Origin: Heterobilharzia americana
Taxonomy: Eukaryota > Platyhelminthes > Trematoda > Strigeidida > Schistosomatidae
DNA: 64,000 bases
NCBI GenBank assembly: GCA_944470555.2
Contig: OX104131.1
Coordinates: 20,018,515 to 20,082,514, forward strand
Reading direction: 5' to 3'
Shown: positions 47,908 to 59,164 of the stretch, one piece after another
How positions within the stretch are numbered: the first letter of the stretch is position 1
Layout of the letters: the number at the start of each line of letters is the position of its first letter
Notes under the pieces: generated by a model
Seen by the model: the letters and a program-made list of their open reading frames with translations, nothing else
Database searches by the model: none
Told to the model about the DNA's origin: nothing
Made by a program: the position numbers and the translations under genes

Positions 47908-48830
47908 CTGATAAGTAGGTTAAGAAAGAAGTAAATAAAGAAAAGAAATTCTTGTATAGGACATCAGAAAAAAAAACTGTCGGTACAATAACTGTCCTAG
48001 GGATATTTAGGTGAAATATGAAACAATGTTAAAAGCTGCTTTGTAGCATGTATATTTGCTATATATCTGATGATGGACTAACTATGCATTCACCATTTTT
48101 TATATGGTCCAGCATGATTAGGAAATGTGTTAGGTAACTTCGTTGTTTTTCTTCATGCGAATTATGTGAAGAGTGATATCAACTTAAAAAATTGATGAAA
48201 TTCATCAGAAAGAGACAAAGTGAATCATTCACTGGAGCGATTGCTTATTGGTATAAGCCATACGAAAAATAAGGGGTTTTGATTGCACTTCCCAAAGGGA
48301 AAGAAATCAATGATTTTAAATGTTAGGGGTAATGCATTATTAAATCGGTTTCAAAAACACAGATTTCGGTAGGATTATGAAGACTGAGCATCCCTTTCTA
48401 CTACCTGTTGTCTCTTTCAAAGATTTTTGTTAGGTATTCTCCTTCGCTTCTTGCCAGGTGGTATAGCTGCTTTAATCCACACTTTGAGGGATCAAGTTAA
48501 CTGTTTACCTTCAGATAGATAGATGTGTATTTATGGCAAAAGCTTTTTTGACTGCAATGCCAAAAGGTGTAGTATTTATCAAGCCATGTAGATATAAATT
48601 GGTCTATCACACCTATCTTTTCATTCATCGTAGTAGAAATTAATGCTCATAATCTGCGAAAATTGAAATACTTTTAAAAAATATACTAATTACATTACAA
48701 CGGTGTAAAAAACCGGAATGAACCACAGTATGCAATGATTATAAGCTGCGTAAGCTGCCGATATCGGTTGGACACGACAAGATAGTCAGTGATAGAACTC
48801 CCATTCACCTGTATACAACCTACTTCATTA
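47908..48830. other. LSD1 intron, unassigned part
   Basis: AT-rich sequence with no element I can name. Confidence 0.4.
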
Positions 48831-48834
48831 GTAG

Positions 48835-49278
48835 TGATTGATAATGACTAGCAGTGGAATCCAGGACGCACGTCTCCTCCTATTTCGGACTCACAACTGG
48901 ATGTACTTGCTTGTCAGTGACCGATGTTATTCCCACTAAAACTCGAACCCGGGACCGATCGCTTTAAACACCAGAGCGTTATCCCCTAGACCACCAAGTC
49001 ACGATAACGCTCTGGCGTTTGAAGCGATCCATCCCGTTTTGAGTCTTAGTGAGAATAACATGGTTCACTAGGAGATAGACACATCCAGCCGACGAGTCCT
49101 AAATAGGACGAAATGAGCATCCTGGACTCAACTGCTAGCCATTATTCACCGATAATATAAAACTGAAACACAAGCAATATTGAAGTATCCACGTAGGATC
49201 CCAATATGCTAGCCGATAGCGACGGATCAACTCGCTTCAATCTAGGGCGGGATAAAACAAGCAACAACACACTTCATT
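48835..49278. mobile_element. Hammerhead SINE (Sm-alpha type), divergent pair
   Basis: The minus copy (48,835-48,995) and plus copy (48,998-49,278) meet at ACCACCAAGTCACGATAACG. The promoter-like heads are central: TCGAACCCGGGACCGATCGC on the left, AACGCTCTGGCGTTTGAAGC on the right. Ribozymes are decayed (plus core CCGACGA). The right tail is complete (GGATCCCAATATGCTAGCCG; GGGATAAAACAAGCAACAAC). The pair lies between two LSD1 tower exons. Confidence 0.85.
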
Positions 49279-49388
49279 AGTAGTTTGATTAAAGCGAATA
49301 ATCTAAGACACTCAAATTGTTTAAACTACCAGATAATGAGACGATTAATCTAGCAGAAAATTTATAGAAAGTGAAAAACTATTCTTAC

Positions 49389-49654
49389 TTCTGTGATCCA
49401 CTCGATGAGGTTGATTCACAGCCAACACCACCACTAGTGCTACTACCAGTTAATTTCACGTCGATTTCAGTACTGCTGGAACGAGGTGAACATGATGGTG
49501 AATCATTTCGTACACGAGACTTATTCAAAGTGTTATGTGTTTTAGACCGTTGTGAATGATGAACTGTTGACTGAGTCGACTGATTATTTAGTGTAGATAA
49601 TGCTGCATGCCATTTTTCGTAAGCAGCTTCAATATTTTTACGCTCAATAACCAT
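49389..49654 (-). CDS. KDM1A: LSD1 exon: tower with Ser/Thr-rich insertion
   Basis: The exon opens with MVIERKNIEAAYEKWHAAL, a helical tower segment. It then runs into about 65 residues rich in Ser, Thr, Asn and Gln (STQSTVHHSQRS, SPSCSPRSSS, TGSSTSGG). Human LSD1 has no comparable low-complexity block here, so it is probably a flexible lineage-specific loop at or near the tip of the tower. The ATG is internal, not a start: it directly follows the acceptor (ttttgtag, plus-strand 49,655-49,656). The donor gtaag is at 49,387-49,388. The exon ends two bases into a Lys codon. Confidence 0.86.
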
Positions 49655-49889
49655 CTACAAAAGATTATAAATTATACAGGTAATTAGGAAGCAAGTAATC
49701 CCTATTATATTATATACTTAGAGATAGATGTCTTGGGTGATTACTCAATTCACCTTGGAGCTTAAAATCGACAAGAATGACAGACAATTAGCCGAATAGT
49801 GATATTAATCATATTTTACATGATTTTGATCCTTCATCCGATCGGTCAATTTTCATTGACATTATTGTAGGGTGACAATTTTAATACAC

Positions 49890-52800
49890 TGAATGAAACA
49901 TATGTATGTACGTCCGATGGGCTTTGAGGTCACACAAATATATTTCAGGCAACTTAAGAAATAGCCTTTCACTTGGTGGGCAGCCGGGAAGTGTCAAACG
50001 CCCTCACAACTCTGTCAACACTCAAGTTTCTTCAGACTGCTATCCACCTCCCTCATCATTACTTTCTAATCTTCCTTCACGTCTTTCAATTAACGATGCT
50101 ACATCGTCTTCAAATTATCCTAGCTCTGCAGCCTTCGACAACGATCTGAGTCCACAGAATAGCATCCCTGGTCTCCTTAAACCACGCTCCAAATTAAACA
50201 TCGGGGCATTCAATGTCCGCACCCTCCGTCAAATTAGTCAACAGGCTTCATTTGCCAAAACTCTAGCAACTCGGGGCATGGATGTGTGCTGTGTTTGTGA
50301 GAATCGCATACAGGAACCAAGTGTGGTTATTCACCTAACCTCTCCCGACCAATTTGGTGAATCCGCAAAATTCACCCTCCGAATTTTTGGAGGTCCTATA
50401 GCTGGCTCTCATGGTCTTGCAGGTGTAGGTATAACATTAAGCACTAGGGCAGAAAACTCACTACTAGACTGGATCCCAGTTGATAGTCGCCTCTGCGCTG
50501 TTCGGCTGAACGGCTCAGTGAGAACTAAAAAGAGTAGTGAAACCCGCCGCTCTCTTTGTATTCTCTGCTTATGTACCCACTGACTGCAGTGAAAAGTTGG
50601 CTAGGCAGTTATCGGAACAAAAGACTATCACTCATCCAGAAGAAGCTTGGTGCCTTCTTCAGTCTGCTGTAAAAGCAGCACTGAAGACTGTAGCCGACTC
50701 CAAAATAATGGCTAAAAAGAGCCAGTGGATATCAGCAGCTTCTTCCAAACTAATGGATGCACGTGAATGCATCCCTGCAGCCTCTAAGTACAATGAAGAG
50801 CGAGCGCAACTTAAAAATAGACTGACGAAAAGTCTGCGCAACGATCGCGAACAGTGGTGGGCAGCGAAGGCTAAGGAGATGGAAAAGGCAGCGGCGATCG
50901 GTAACAGTAGACAGTTATTTAGACTTATTAGGGAGACTGGGGGGAAATGGTCAACAACAGTTAGTGAGGCTATAGCGGAGAAGGACGGATCTGCGATTCA
51001 CTCGCAGGGAAGACGACTGAAAAGATGGGCAGAACACTTCGAGGAACAGTTTAACTGACCTCCAACCACGATTAAGTTGCCCGCTGTCCCATCGAACCCT
51101 GAATGAGACATTGAGATAGGCCCCCCAACACTAGGAGAAGTTGAGAAAGCTGTAGGTAACCTGAAACGAGGAAGGGCGGCAGGACCAGACGCACTAACTC
51201 CAGAGGTAGACAAGGATGATGGAAAGATGCTCTTAGTCAGGTTAACGGAAGTGTTAGCTAGTATATGGGAATCAAACACGATCCTCTCTGACTGGTCTAA
51301 ATCACTGATTATCCCAGTCTTCAAGAAAGGCGAGAAGTCCTCTTGTGATAACCACAGAGGAATCAGACTGACGAACATAGTATCTAAGATTCTAGGTTCC
51401 ATAATTCTTCGACACCTGGGTAGAGCTAGGGGACAATGAGCCCGAGAAAACCAGGCAGGCAGCATTTAGACCCGGCCGTGGGTGCATCGACCAAATATTC
51501 AAACTGCGCCAGGTCCTGGAATATTGGCACGCTTACCGACGCCCGACACTAGCTGTATTTCTCGATCTGAAGACGGCATCCGACTTCGCTGATCGAGAAG
51601 TCTTATAACAATGTCTCTCACTGAAAGGCATGCCGAGCAAGTATATCACCTTATTGAAGGCTCTCTACTCGAACACTCGTGGGCGTGTTAGAGCCTATGG
51701 TGAGGTGTCCGGGGAGCTGTACTCGTCGAGTGGTGTCCATCAATGGTGCCCACTATCTCCATTCTTATTCAATTTTATCATAGACATCTTCATGGAGGTC
51801 CCCCTCTCGTCACCCGACTACATAGAGGTTGACCTAATCGCAGGTGAATTTCCGTTAGACCTGGAATACTCAGATGACATAGTCCTGTTAGGTGAAGACG
51901 CCGACGAGACGCCGAGTCTTCTGGACAAGTTGAGTGGGGATTTGGGAATGTTTAAGATGCGTTTCTCACTACCCAAATGCAAATTGTTGCTCCAGGATTG
52001 TTCAACGGTGCCCCAACGCGGCTAACAACAGAGTGTAGTGATTGAGTGTGTTGACCACTTCACTTACCTGGGAAGTAATATCAGCCCTGATGGCTCAATG
52101 GCCGACGAAATTTCTGCACGGATACAAGTGGGTCGGATGGCTTTCGCCAACTTACGCCACCTGTGGGGCTGTCATGATATCCGATTGTCTATTAAGGGTC
52201 ACGTGTGCTGCATTCGAACAGCAGTCCGGTCTGTTCTAGTGTATGGCTGTGAAACATGGTCATTGAAGGTGGAGGACATGAGAAGGCTTCAGGTGTTTGA
52301 CCACCGTCACCTTCGTAGTGTAGACCGTATTCCGTAGTGTCAACACGCGAGTAATGCAGAAGTCAGGTGTAGTGTTTTAGGGAGGAAAGGTAAGTCAGCT
52401 GACACGATCGTGAACCTTCATCGACTAAGATAGTTGGGACACGTCTTACGCATGCCTAGTTGCCATCTGCCTCGTCACACAATGTTGGCCGAAGTAGGCC
52501 CAGGCTAGGAGAAGGCTCGAGATGGCCAGACTAAAGCATGGCATCAACGTATGAAGTCTTTGGCTATTGGTTTGAGACATGTGGGGCGACGTAGACTAGC
52601 CGGCTGGGGTCCGCGGGACAAGACGGATCAGTGGTTGGAGACTCTAGGTGATATGACTCAGAACTGATGTCAGTGGCGCAGATGTACACACACATTATCC
52701 TCAGCTTAACGACGCTATACCGAGTCTCACCATTTTCTCATTCTTCCCTTCTCTCTTTTCGTACTTTATATTTCTTTTGATTGAATTTCCTTACCATCTT

Positions 52801-52910
52801 CTTGCATTTCACTGCTTTTTTACTTGATGTACTGACATGAGTTATGGCAACTCTGACCGTTACGCAGTAATGCCTGGTCCTGTATTGATATTGATGATGA
52901 TTACAGAGGT
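49890..52910 (+). mobile_element. RTE-type element, near full length but endonuclease-deleted
   Basis: Plus frames in order: a 225-codon frame with FNVRTLRQISQQASFAKTLA, GMDVCCVCENRIQ and LLDWIPVDSRLCAVRLNGS (endonuclease N-half). Next is a 173-codon frame that jumps from SAYVPTDCSEK to LARQLSEQ and so lacks the GDxNAQ and SDH parts. RT pieces follow: AAGPDALTPEVD, IIPVFKKGEKSSCDNHRGIR, VHQWCPLSPFLFNFIIDIFM and LEYSDDIVLLGED (YSDD in place of YADD), then FTYLGSNISPDGS and YGCETWSLKVEDMRRLQVF. The 3' end GCCTGGTCCTGTATTGATAT and GATGATGAT closes it. Stops separate the frames. Confidence 0.85.
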
Positions 52911-53545
52911 TGATTGTAAAACGAATACAAGACTAATAAGGAGTAAAACTATGCAGCGTTATCAATATAATATAGTAAAAAACCCAATCAAATCTGTAAA
53001 AGAACGTGTCTGTGAGTAACCAGATTATATTAAGTTTCACACTGAATTCAAACCTAACCACTAATTGTTAAAATAACCTAAGATTACTCAGAACATTGGT
53101 AGTTTACTTGAAGTAAACTAAAAAAGTGGATTGGTATACCTTACATTTACATACGTCAGTTATATATTTTCTTCACTAGTATCAAGTATGATGACTATAT
53201 CCTCAACTTTATCAACTTTAGCTCAGAACAGACTTTCATATGAAAATTTATTATTTATTATTATTATCAGTCTAGATTTGGTATCAACAGTGAATGGAGT
53301 AATGGATTCAAGAAATGATTCGCGATCAATGTTGAAATAATGAAGGAAAACCTAAGTTATTACAGAATTCAAACCAATGGTTAGTATGTCACCAACTTAA
53401 TACTTCATCAGATTCAAGATGAGATTGCTTTTTCGAAAAAAAAGTCTATTGGTTTTTGCATAGTTTTATCCTAGATATTCTTTCTCTCTCTCATTCTCCC
53501 AATAAAATCTACATAAAAATGCAGTCAACTAGTATACTCACTCAC
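52911..53545. other. LSD1 intron, unassigned part
   Basis: AT-rich sequence; short frames without recognisable motifs. Confidence 0.4.
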
Positions 53546-53636
53546 CTGATCTAGAAGAGAATTCTTACGATCTAATAATTGTGATATTAATTTACGATGA
53601 GTAATTCTTAATTGTATCTTATGCTTTTCTTGATAT
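53546..53636 (-). CDS. KDM1A: LSD1 exon: first tower helix
   Basis: This 91-base exon reads YQEKHKIQLRITHRKLISQL and then LDRKNSLLDQ. It aligns with the start of the human tower helix (LQEKHVKDEQIEHWKK). The tower is the long antiparallel helical arm that LSD1 uses to bind CoREST. The sequence is charged and free of helix breakers. The acceptor is at 53,637-53,638 and the donor (gtgagt) at 53,544-53,545; the phases fit both neighbours. Confidence 0.88.
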
Positions 53637-53957
53637 CTAAAAAACAGAAAAGAGTAAGATATATACTGAAAGCCTGTACTACTTACCTGGAATGATGAAT
53701 TGAAAAATAAACTTGAGTTAAATTAAATAAAGATAATGGGATACAATAAACTTCTCTTTGAGTGATGAAAGTTCACCAAGTATATAGAGGAGATGAGCAG
53801 TACAAGATCACTTCATAATGAAATAGAAATGTTAAACAATAAAATTTATTCCGTACTAGTCTGTTAGTAGTAAATTAGAGAAAAAAAGTGTTAGTAGTGT
53901 ACTGCATCATCTTTGAATTTTGTAACAGTTCTGCCAGTGTGATTTAGATATTCATGA
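53637..53957. other. LSD1 intron, unassigned part
   Basis: AT-rich sequence upstream of a cluster of hammerhead SINEs; nothing recognised. Confidence 0.4.
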
Positions 53958-54452
53958 CATGATGGATAGTGGCTAGCAGTGGAATCCAGGATGCGCATTT
54001 CGTCCTACTTGGGACTCGTCATCATTACTATAATTAAAACACAAGTAATATCGAGGCATCCACATAGGAGCCCATATACCAGTAGAGACCGATCAATTCG
54101 GTTCAATCAACGACGGTACAATACAAGCAATAATACTAAAACTATACCTGTCGCACGAGAAGTGGCTATCGTGGCTCGGTGGTCTAGTGGGTAACGCTCT
54201 GGCGTTTGAAGCAATCAATCCCAAGTCCGAATCCCGGTGGGGACTACACCACTCACTGGGAGGCAGAGTACATCCAACTGACGAGTCCCAAAAAGGACAA
54301 AATGCGCACCCTGGGTTCCACTGCTAGCCACTATCTATTATTACTATCATTAAAACAAAGGTAATGTTGAGGAGTTCACGCAGGAGCCCATATGCCAACA
54401 GAGACTGATCAATTTGGTTCAATCAACGACGATATAATACAAGCAATAATGT
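53958..54452. mobile_element. Hammerhead SINE (Sm-alpha type) cluster: minus piece, plus tail, plus full copy
   Basis: A minus piece (53,958-54,020) ends exactly in the ribozyme (GACGAG at the junction GACTCGTCATCATTACTATA). A plus tail (54,021-54,136) continues from the point just after the ribozyme. A plus full copy (54,137-54,452) then follows with head GTGGCTATCGTGGCTCGGTG and box B CCGAATCCCGGTGG. Its ribozyme is damaged (AAAA for GAAA). The first two segments again form a divergent pair. Confidence 0.82.
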
Positions 54453-54544
54453 TATTTATGACTTATATTTATAAGTATGTTTTCTTCTAAGTTTTCATCT
54501 CTTTGTGTTCATTAACATATAATAACGACGTTATGATTTACTTG

Positions 54545-54800
54545 GTGTCAGGAAGCAGTGGAATCCAGGATGTGGATTTCATCTTATTTTGAACTTGTCA
54601 GATGGATATGCCTGGACCCCCCAATGAATTATGTTCCCAAATAAGAAGAAACGCACATTCTGCATTCCACTGTTAGCCACCACCGAATAAATTATAACAG
54701 AATGAATATTCAAGCAAATATCGAAGCATTTGCATAGGAGCCGATATGCCGACAGAGATCATTCAATATGATCCAGTATAACAATGAGAAATTACAAGTA
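54545..54800. mobile_element. Hammerhead SINE (Sm-alpha type), decayed divergent pair
   Basis: Minus 54,545-54,640 (CAGTGGAATCCAGGATGTGG on plus) and plus 54,640-54,800 (GAAACGCACATTCTGCATTC; CATAGGAGCCGATATGCCGA). Both ribozymes are degraded. Confidence 0.7.
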
Positions 54801-55011
54801 TCAATAAACGTAATATTGACGCTTATATCATTAGCACCATTCTTAATCTTGTTTATGTCAGTTGGTGTATGGAGCCCCAGGTTATTCTTTCGATAATCCT
54901 TTTTGTTTCTTTTCAAGCTAGTTAGTCTAGTATCGTAGCAATCCCGGAAATAAGAGATTCCGTAAATAGTACTCTTGCTTTTATGAGGCCCTACTGAATA
55001 TGATGACTGAA

Positions 55012-55013
<2 letters not shown>

Positions 55014-55088
<75 letters not shown>
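55014..55088. repeat. (TA)n microsatellite, about 37 units
   Basis: An uninterrupted TA run in an LSD1 intron. It generates a Tyr/Ile-alternating open frame that is not a gene. Confidence 0.97.
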
Positions 55089-55090
<2 letters not shown>

Positions 55091-55450
55091 AGTGGACGGT
55101 TGCAAGAATAAAGCCGGAAACAGGTTTGTCTTACAGTTTGAAATTTTGTTCTCATGTAGATTGATGTCACCTAAGGATAACTACATAGTGACCAGCTGCT
55201 TCAATGGGAGTGAATAGGTTCAACTAGAAAAGCTCATCTGCATAAATCAAACTTAGAAATGCTCAAAATTCATTTAAGGCATCGTAATCATTAGTTAAAT
55301 GATTTCTTCGGTCTACAGCGTTATATGATTTTTTTAAAACAAAATATTACATGAAGATCATGTAAGCTAAACATATTTCTAAATGGAGAAAGATTTAAGA
55401 CATGAAAAAGTCAATGACAAAACATACAATCTTTCAAAATGAAAACTTAC

Positions 55451-55703
55451 TTAATCAACAATTCAACAATTTGACCTAATGATAATGGAGTTTCAACACC
55501 AGAATCAAGAACCAATGAATCCAATCCTTTAGAATGACATACATAAGCAGATGTGCCTAAAAGACGATTAAATTCTTCTTCAATACGTTCGTCAACATCA
55601 CGATTTACTAAATGACCTTGTGGATCATACAGTGAACAGTCTGTATTGATTGCAACTAAGTTAAGTGATAACTGACGTACTAATACAGTTACAGGATTAG
55701 CAG
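55451..55703 (-). CDS. KDM1A: LSD1 exon: EEEFNRLL region leading into the tower
   Basis: The exon encodes NPVTVLVRQLSLNL, then CSLYDPQGHLV, then ERIEEEFNRLLGTSAYV, ending in LSLGQIVELLIK. These correspond to human NPMAVVSKQVN, CPLYEANGQAV, EQEFNRLLEATSYL and SLGQALEVVIQ. It belongs to the amine-oxidase domain just before the first tower helix. The acceptor (ttttgttccag) is at 55,704-55,705 and the donor (gtaagt) at 55,449-55,450. It starts in phase 1 and ends two bases into a codon completed by the next exon (I K|Y Q E K H). Confidence 0.93.
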
Positions 55704-56985
55704 CTGGAACAAAAACACATAAATAATAATTGACTGTAATGAATAACATAAATTTCATTGGAAATTCAACATTTTTATCAGATATCGTAAAGATACATGA
55801 AAATTTACCTTCTTAATAGCTCAAAAGTTAAGGTTTCGTTTCATGTTACTTTTAGGAACAGGGATCAGAAAATGCAATATGATATACCGTGATTACATTG
55901 ATGATTCAGCTTTTGAAAATTTCACAGAATAAAATTGTTAAACTTTACTCAATCATCGTAAATCGACTTGAGATGTTATAAAGTCACCAGTTTTGTAAAT
56001 ATTGGCGAATAGACTTTCAAGATTATAGTGGATAGTATGTATAAAAAACTTTCAGTAGGAATTTTATTTCATTACCATAGAGGTAAAGTGAAGGCTTAAA
56101 ATCAACCATTTACCCATATGTGGGGAATAAAACATACAAATCAGAACGCTAATACGCAACTGATTCACAGATGAATTGACCAATTACTATGATACAGATA
56201 GGTCTTTTAAACAAATAGTAAACCTGAGATATTAAGTGTTTTAGTTGGTATAAAGTAGATGCATATATGCCTGTCGATTGTAATTGTAAGGTTTCTGGAC
56301 AAGCATTTTCCCATGGAAGAATGAACTTGAGAAAAATCCTTTCAAAGTAGTTGATTCTCATGATTATTTAGAATTTTATAACAGAGAAGAAACATATGTG
56401 ACGTTTTTTGAAGCAAGTGAGTCACAATTTTTACAGTATTCCCAATTCACTACAGATAAACCCCAATTATTTTGCCTTAATTTAATGACAATTTAGAATC
56501 GGATTTTCTCGACTGGTAAACACTTCAGGTGTACGCACGTACACTAGTGATGTGAACACACAAGTGGTGATGAATAAGCCATGAAAAAGTCGCTTATAAC
56601 GAAAAACTAGCTAACCAATTATAACAATGCTTGGTGGCAATTCGTGATGGTAACAAGTTCTTTGTTTACACTCTGTAGTCATCTGACATAAAATACGGTA
56701 CACAATAGCACTCTGTTACTTGGTTCACTGAATGTATAACAGGACGTTATAGAACGTTTAGAATTGGGATATGAAATAGCCTATACACAAATCTTTCCAC
56801 TCGACTTCACTAAAAGTGATTATTAGAAAATCCTTAGTATGTAGACCGATGGAAATTTTTATGCACAGAAGTATTAAGTAGGCTTCCAGGAAGTCAGTGG
56901 AACATTGTGTGATACATTACCATTAAAAGTAGAAGATAGCATCTAGTGGACTCACAGTGTGGACATTTTCTTGAAATTCAAATCC
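55704..56985. other. LSD1 intron, unassigned part
   Basis: AT-rich, no gene or named repeat seen. Confidence 0.4.
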
Positions 56986-56989
56986 ACTC

Positions 56990-57133
56990 AGCAACTCTGT
57001 GCACATCTGTACAGTAGGCGATGAGTCACACATATTATGTGAGAGCTGATGATACTACCTAGCTGTCCAAACCTCAAACCAATGACCCACTAGTTGAAAG
57101 TTAACTCCCTAAACCGATGAGCCACAACTTCAC
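56990..57133 (-). mobile_element. tRNA-derived SINE, family C
   Basis: Tail CAGCAACTCTGTGCACATCT and GTACAGTAGGCGATGAGTCA on plus; head GAAGTTGTGGCTCATCGGTT on minus. The box B region is eroded. Confidence 0.72.
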
Positions 57134-57149
57134 ACCACCATATGAGGAA

Positions 57150-57670
57150 TGTTGAAGTGTGACAAAGAGTACTAGGCAAGATAGTCAAGTTGGTTGATAC
57201 GGTTGTGAACCTTAGTCGACTGAGATGGCTTGGATATGTACTGCACATACCGAGTCACTGCCAGCCTCGATGTACCATGCTAGGGAAGGTTGGATAAGGT
57301 TGGAAGACAATTTAGAGCGGCCAGAACAAGGAGTGGCACCACTCGATCATGTCTCTGACTGTTGGAGTGAGTCGTCTAGGGATGGAGGTCCAGACTACCT
57401 GGTTGGAGTCCCTGAGACGATAGGAGTCAGTGGTTGAGGACTTTTGGTGATGTGGCTGAAAATCGGTCACAATCGCGCAGATGTATTCACTCCTTGACAT
57501 CTTCGAAAGCTTGAATACTTACACTTACTTTTATCTCCAGGTTGTTGATTCTTTTACACAAGTTTTTCTAATTTGACATCAGTCTTTTTCTATCCACTTT
57601 TGCTTTGTATGCACATGTGAAGTGTGACAATTTGGACCAATGCACTTATGAGCGATGTTCTACGTTGATT
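57150..57670 (+). mobile_element. RTE-type 3' end with TGAC-type tail
   Basis: Plus traces of LVDTVVNLSRLRWLGYVLHI, MLGKVG.GWK, the block shared with 40,150 and 46,700, and a 3' UTR ending GATTTTGTCTGTCTTTCAGT. The 62-codon minus frame here is antisense shadow; the same frame recurs in all three copies. Confidence 0.77.
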
Positions 57671-58072
57671 TTGTCTGTCTTTCAGTCAGTAGAATATTGG
57701 CTATTGAATATTGCACACTGAAAAGCGCTATCCGTTAGAATATTCATAAAATAAATTGTGAAGGAGAATAAATGAGTCAGACCAATCGTGAGACTGGTCA
57801 TTCGCTGATATGAGGGAAAGTATGAAACAGTAATCTGCGAGTTGTAATAAAGGTTTGTTAAAAGAACCCATTCCATTCTCACTTAATTACGAATATCCTA
57901 CAGATGAAAGAGAAGTATACGGTAAAGGTATAACTGTGAAGAATAAATAACCTAATATCGTTCTTGATATTGTCAACTAAACGTAAATGAAACTTGTACA
58001 AGTAAAAAGTGGACAAAAATAAATGATACTTCGGACAGTAAAAATACTGAACTATGATAATGAAAAACGCAC

Positions 58073-58154
58073 ATAAACCTGTAACAACCATTGCACCAAG
58101 TTCAGCATGATATCCATTTTTTCGATACGTCCATATTCGACCACCGACACGATC
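58073..58154 (-). CDS. KDM1A: LSD1 exon: DRVGGR and GAMVVT region, with two in-frame donors
   Basis: The exon reads DRVGGRIWTYRKNGYHAELG and then AMVVTGL, the FAD-contacting stretch after the dinucleotide motif. The acceptor is plus-strand ct at 58,155-58,156. I place the donor at 58,071-58,072 (gtgcgt), because joining TTA T to CT GCT in the next exon gives TGLSANP. That matches the conserved TGLGGNP of animal LSD1 in length. A second GT lies six bases upstream, after ACA G (exon end 58,079), and would give the shorter TAANP. Both keep the reading frame. Confidence 0.9.
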
Positions 58155-58431
58155 CTGAATTAATAAAGATATTCATCATGTGATCAATGCACATCTAATA
58201 TGATTATGAATGTTATTTTATGAAGGATTTAATAACAAAATTTGCTAACAGAAAATTTGTCTATAAACCATTTATATAAACTTCTAATAAAACACTTTAA
58301 ACTGTTTATAAGTGCATGGATGCATTTAGTATTTTTAATAGGGGTAAATGACTGGAACTCTGATTCTCAGTGAGGTAACATGTAAGACAGACTTCATAAT
58401 TATGACTACTGCTACTGCTACTATCACTGTA

Positions 58432-58590
58432 TGGAGCCGTGGCTCAACGGTATAAAGAGATAACTACCAACCATTGGGTCACGGGTTCGAGCCGTGCTCC
58501 ATTTACCGAGGTTTGGGCAGCCACGTAGAATCACTAGCCCTTACACAATAGGCGTGGCCCATCGTCTACTGCATAGATGTGCACAAGGAA
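58432..58590 (+). mobile_element. tRNA-derived SINE, family C, best-preserved head
   Basis: GGAGCCGTGGCTCAACGGTA, then CACGGGTTCGAGCCGTGCTC: acceptor-like ends (GGAGC and GCTCC) pair, and box B is perfect. The tail is GGCGTGGCCCATCGTCTACT and GCATAGATGTGCACAAGG. This copy shows most clearly the tRNA ancestry of the family. Confidence 0.8.
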
Positions 58591-58879
58591 GCTAAGAGAG
58601 CGCGTTAACTACCATCACTATTACTATGAAGTAAACATACTCCATATACACTATAAGTGACGAAATACTTTGTATACTCAGAAGAATATTTCCTCTGGGA
58701 GTTAAGCAACAGTATACATTCAAGTAATAATTCGAGAGAAGGTTATCCAATTTGTAAGCTAATGCAAGACAGTGTGAAGTTAAATATAGCAAAGTTGTCA
58801 ACAACAGGGTTGAATTAACAATGGATATGCAATTTTTCTTTGATATGTAGATAAACATGAATTAAAGTGGACTCGTTAA

Positions 58880-59160
58880 GCGGAATTGTTAACAACATAC
58901 GAAATGTCAATTTGGGTCACTGCCGGATTCGAACAAGCGACCAACGGGTTCCCGGCCTAGTGCTCCATCCAATGAGTTATGAGACCCGACTGCTGACCAG
59001 ATTTCTTTTAATCATTTCACTTCAATGAACAAGTGTTTTGTCCGACCGCCGTGTGAATTCGTGAAGCGTTACTATTGCTTGACCGCACTCACACTGGCTA
59101 CCCAGTCAGAACTTCTCATCCCAACTCCAATCTACTTGAATTAGAGAGGGAGAGCATCAT
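58880..59160 (-). mobile_element. tRNA-derived SINE, family E
   Basis: On minus, body GAGTGCGGTCAAGCAATAGT, AACGCTTCACGAATTCACAC and GGTCGGACAAAACACTTGTT; then a tRNA-like part with GGTCTCATAACTCATTGGAT and GCTTGTTCGAATCCGGCAGT. It matches 35,885-36,110 in order and content. Confidence 0.75.
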
Positions 59161-59164
59161 ATTG

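Noticed and set aside
54710..55105. 131-codon minus frame with Tyr/Ile repeat
   Set aside because: It is produced by the (TA)n run; no conserved sequence on either side.
40175..57500. Recurrent 62-codon frame at 40,175, 46,561 and 57,312 with almost the same sequence
   Set aside because: It is antisense to the RT C-terminus of three copies of one RTE family; conservation comes from the sense strand and recent copying.
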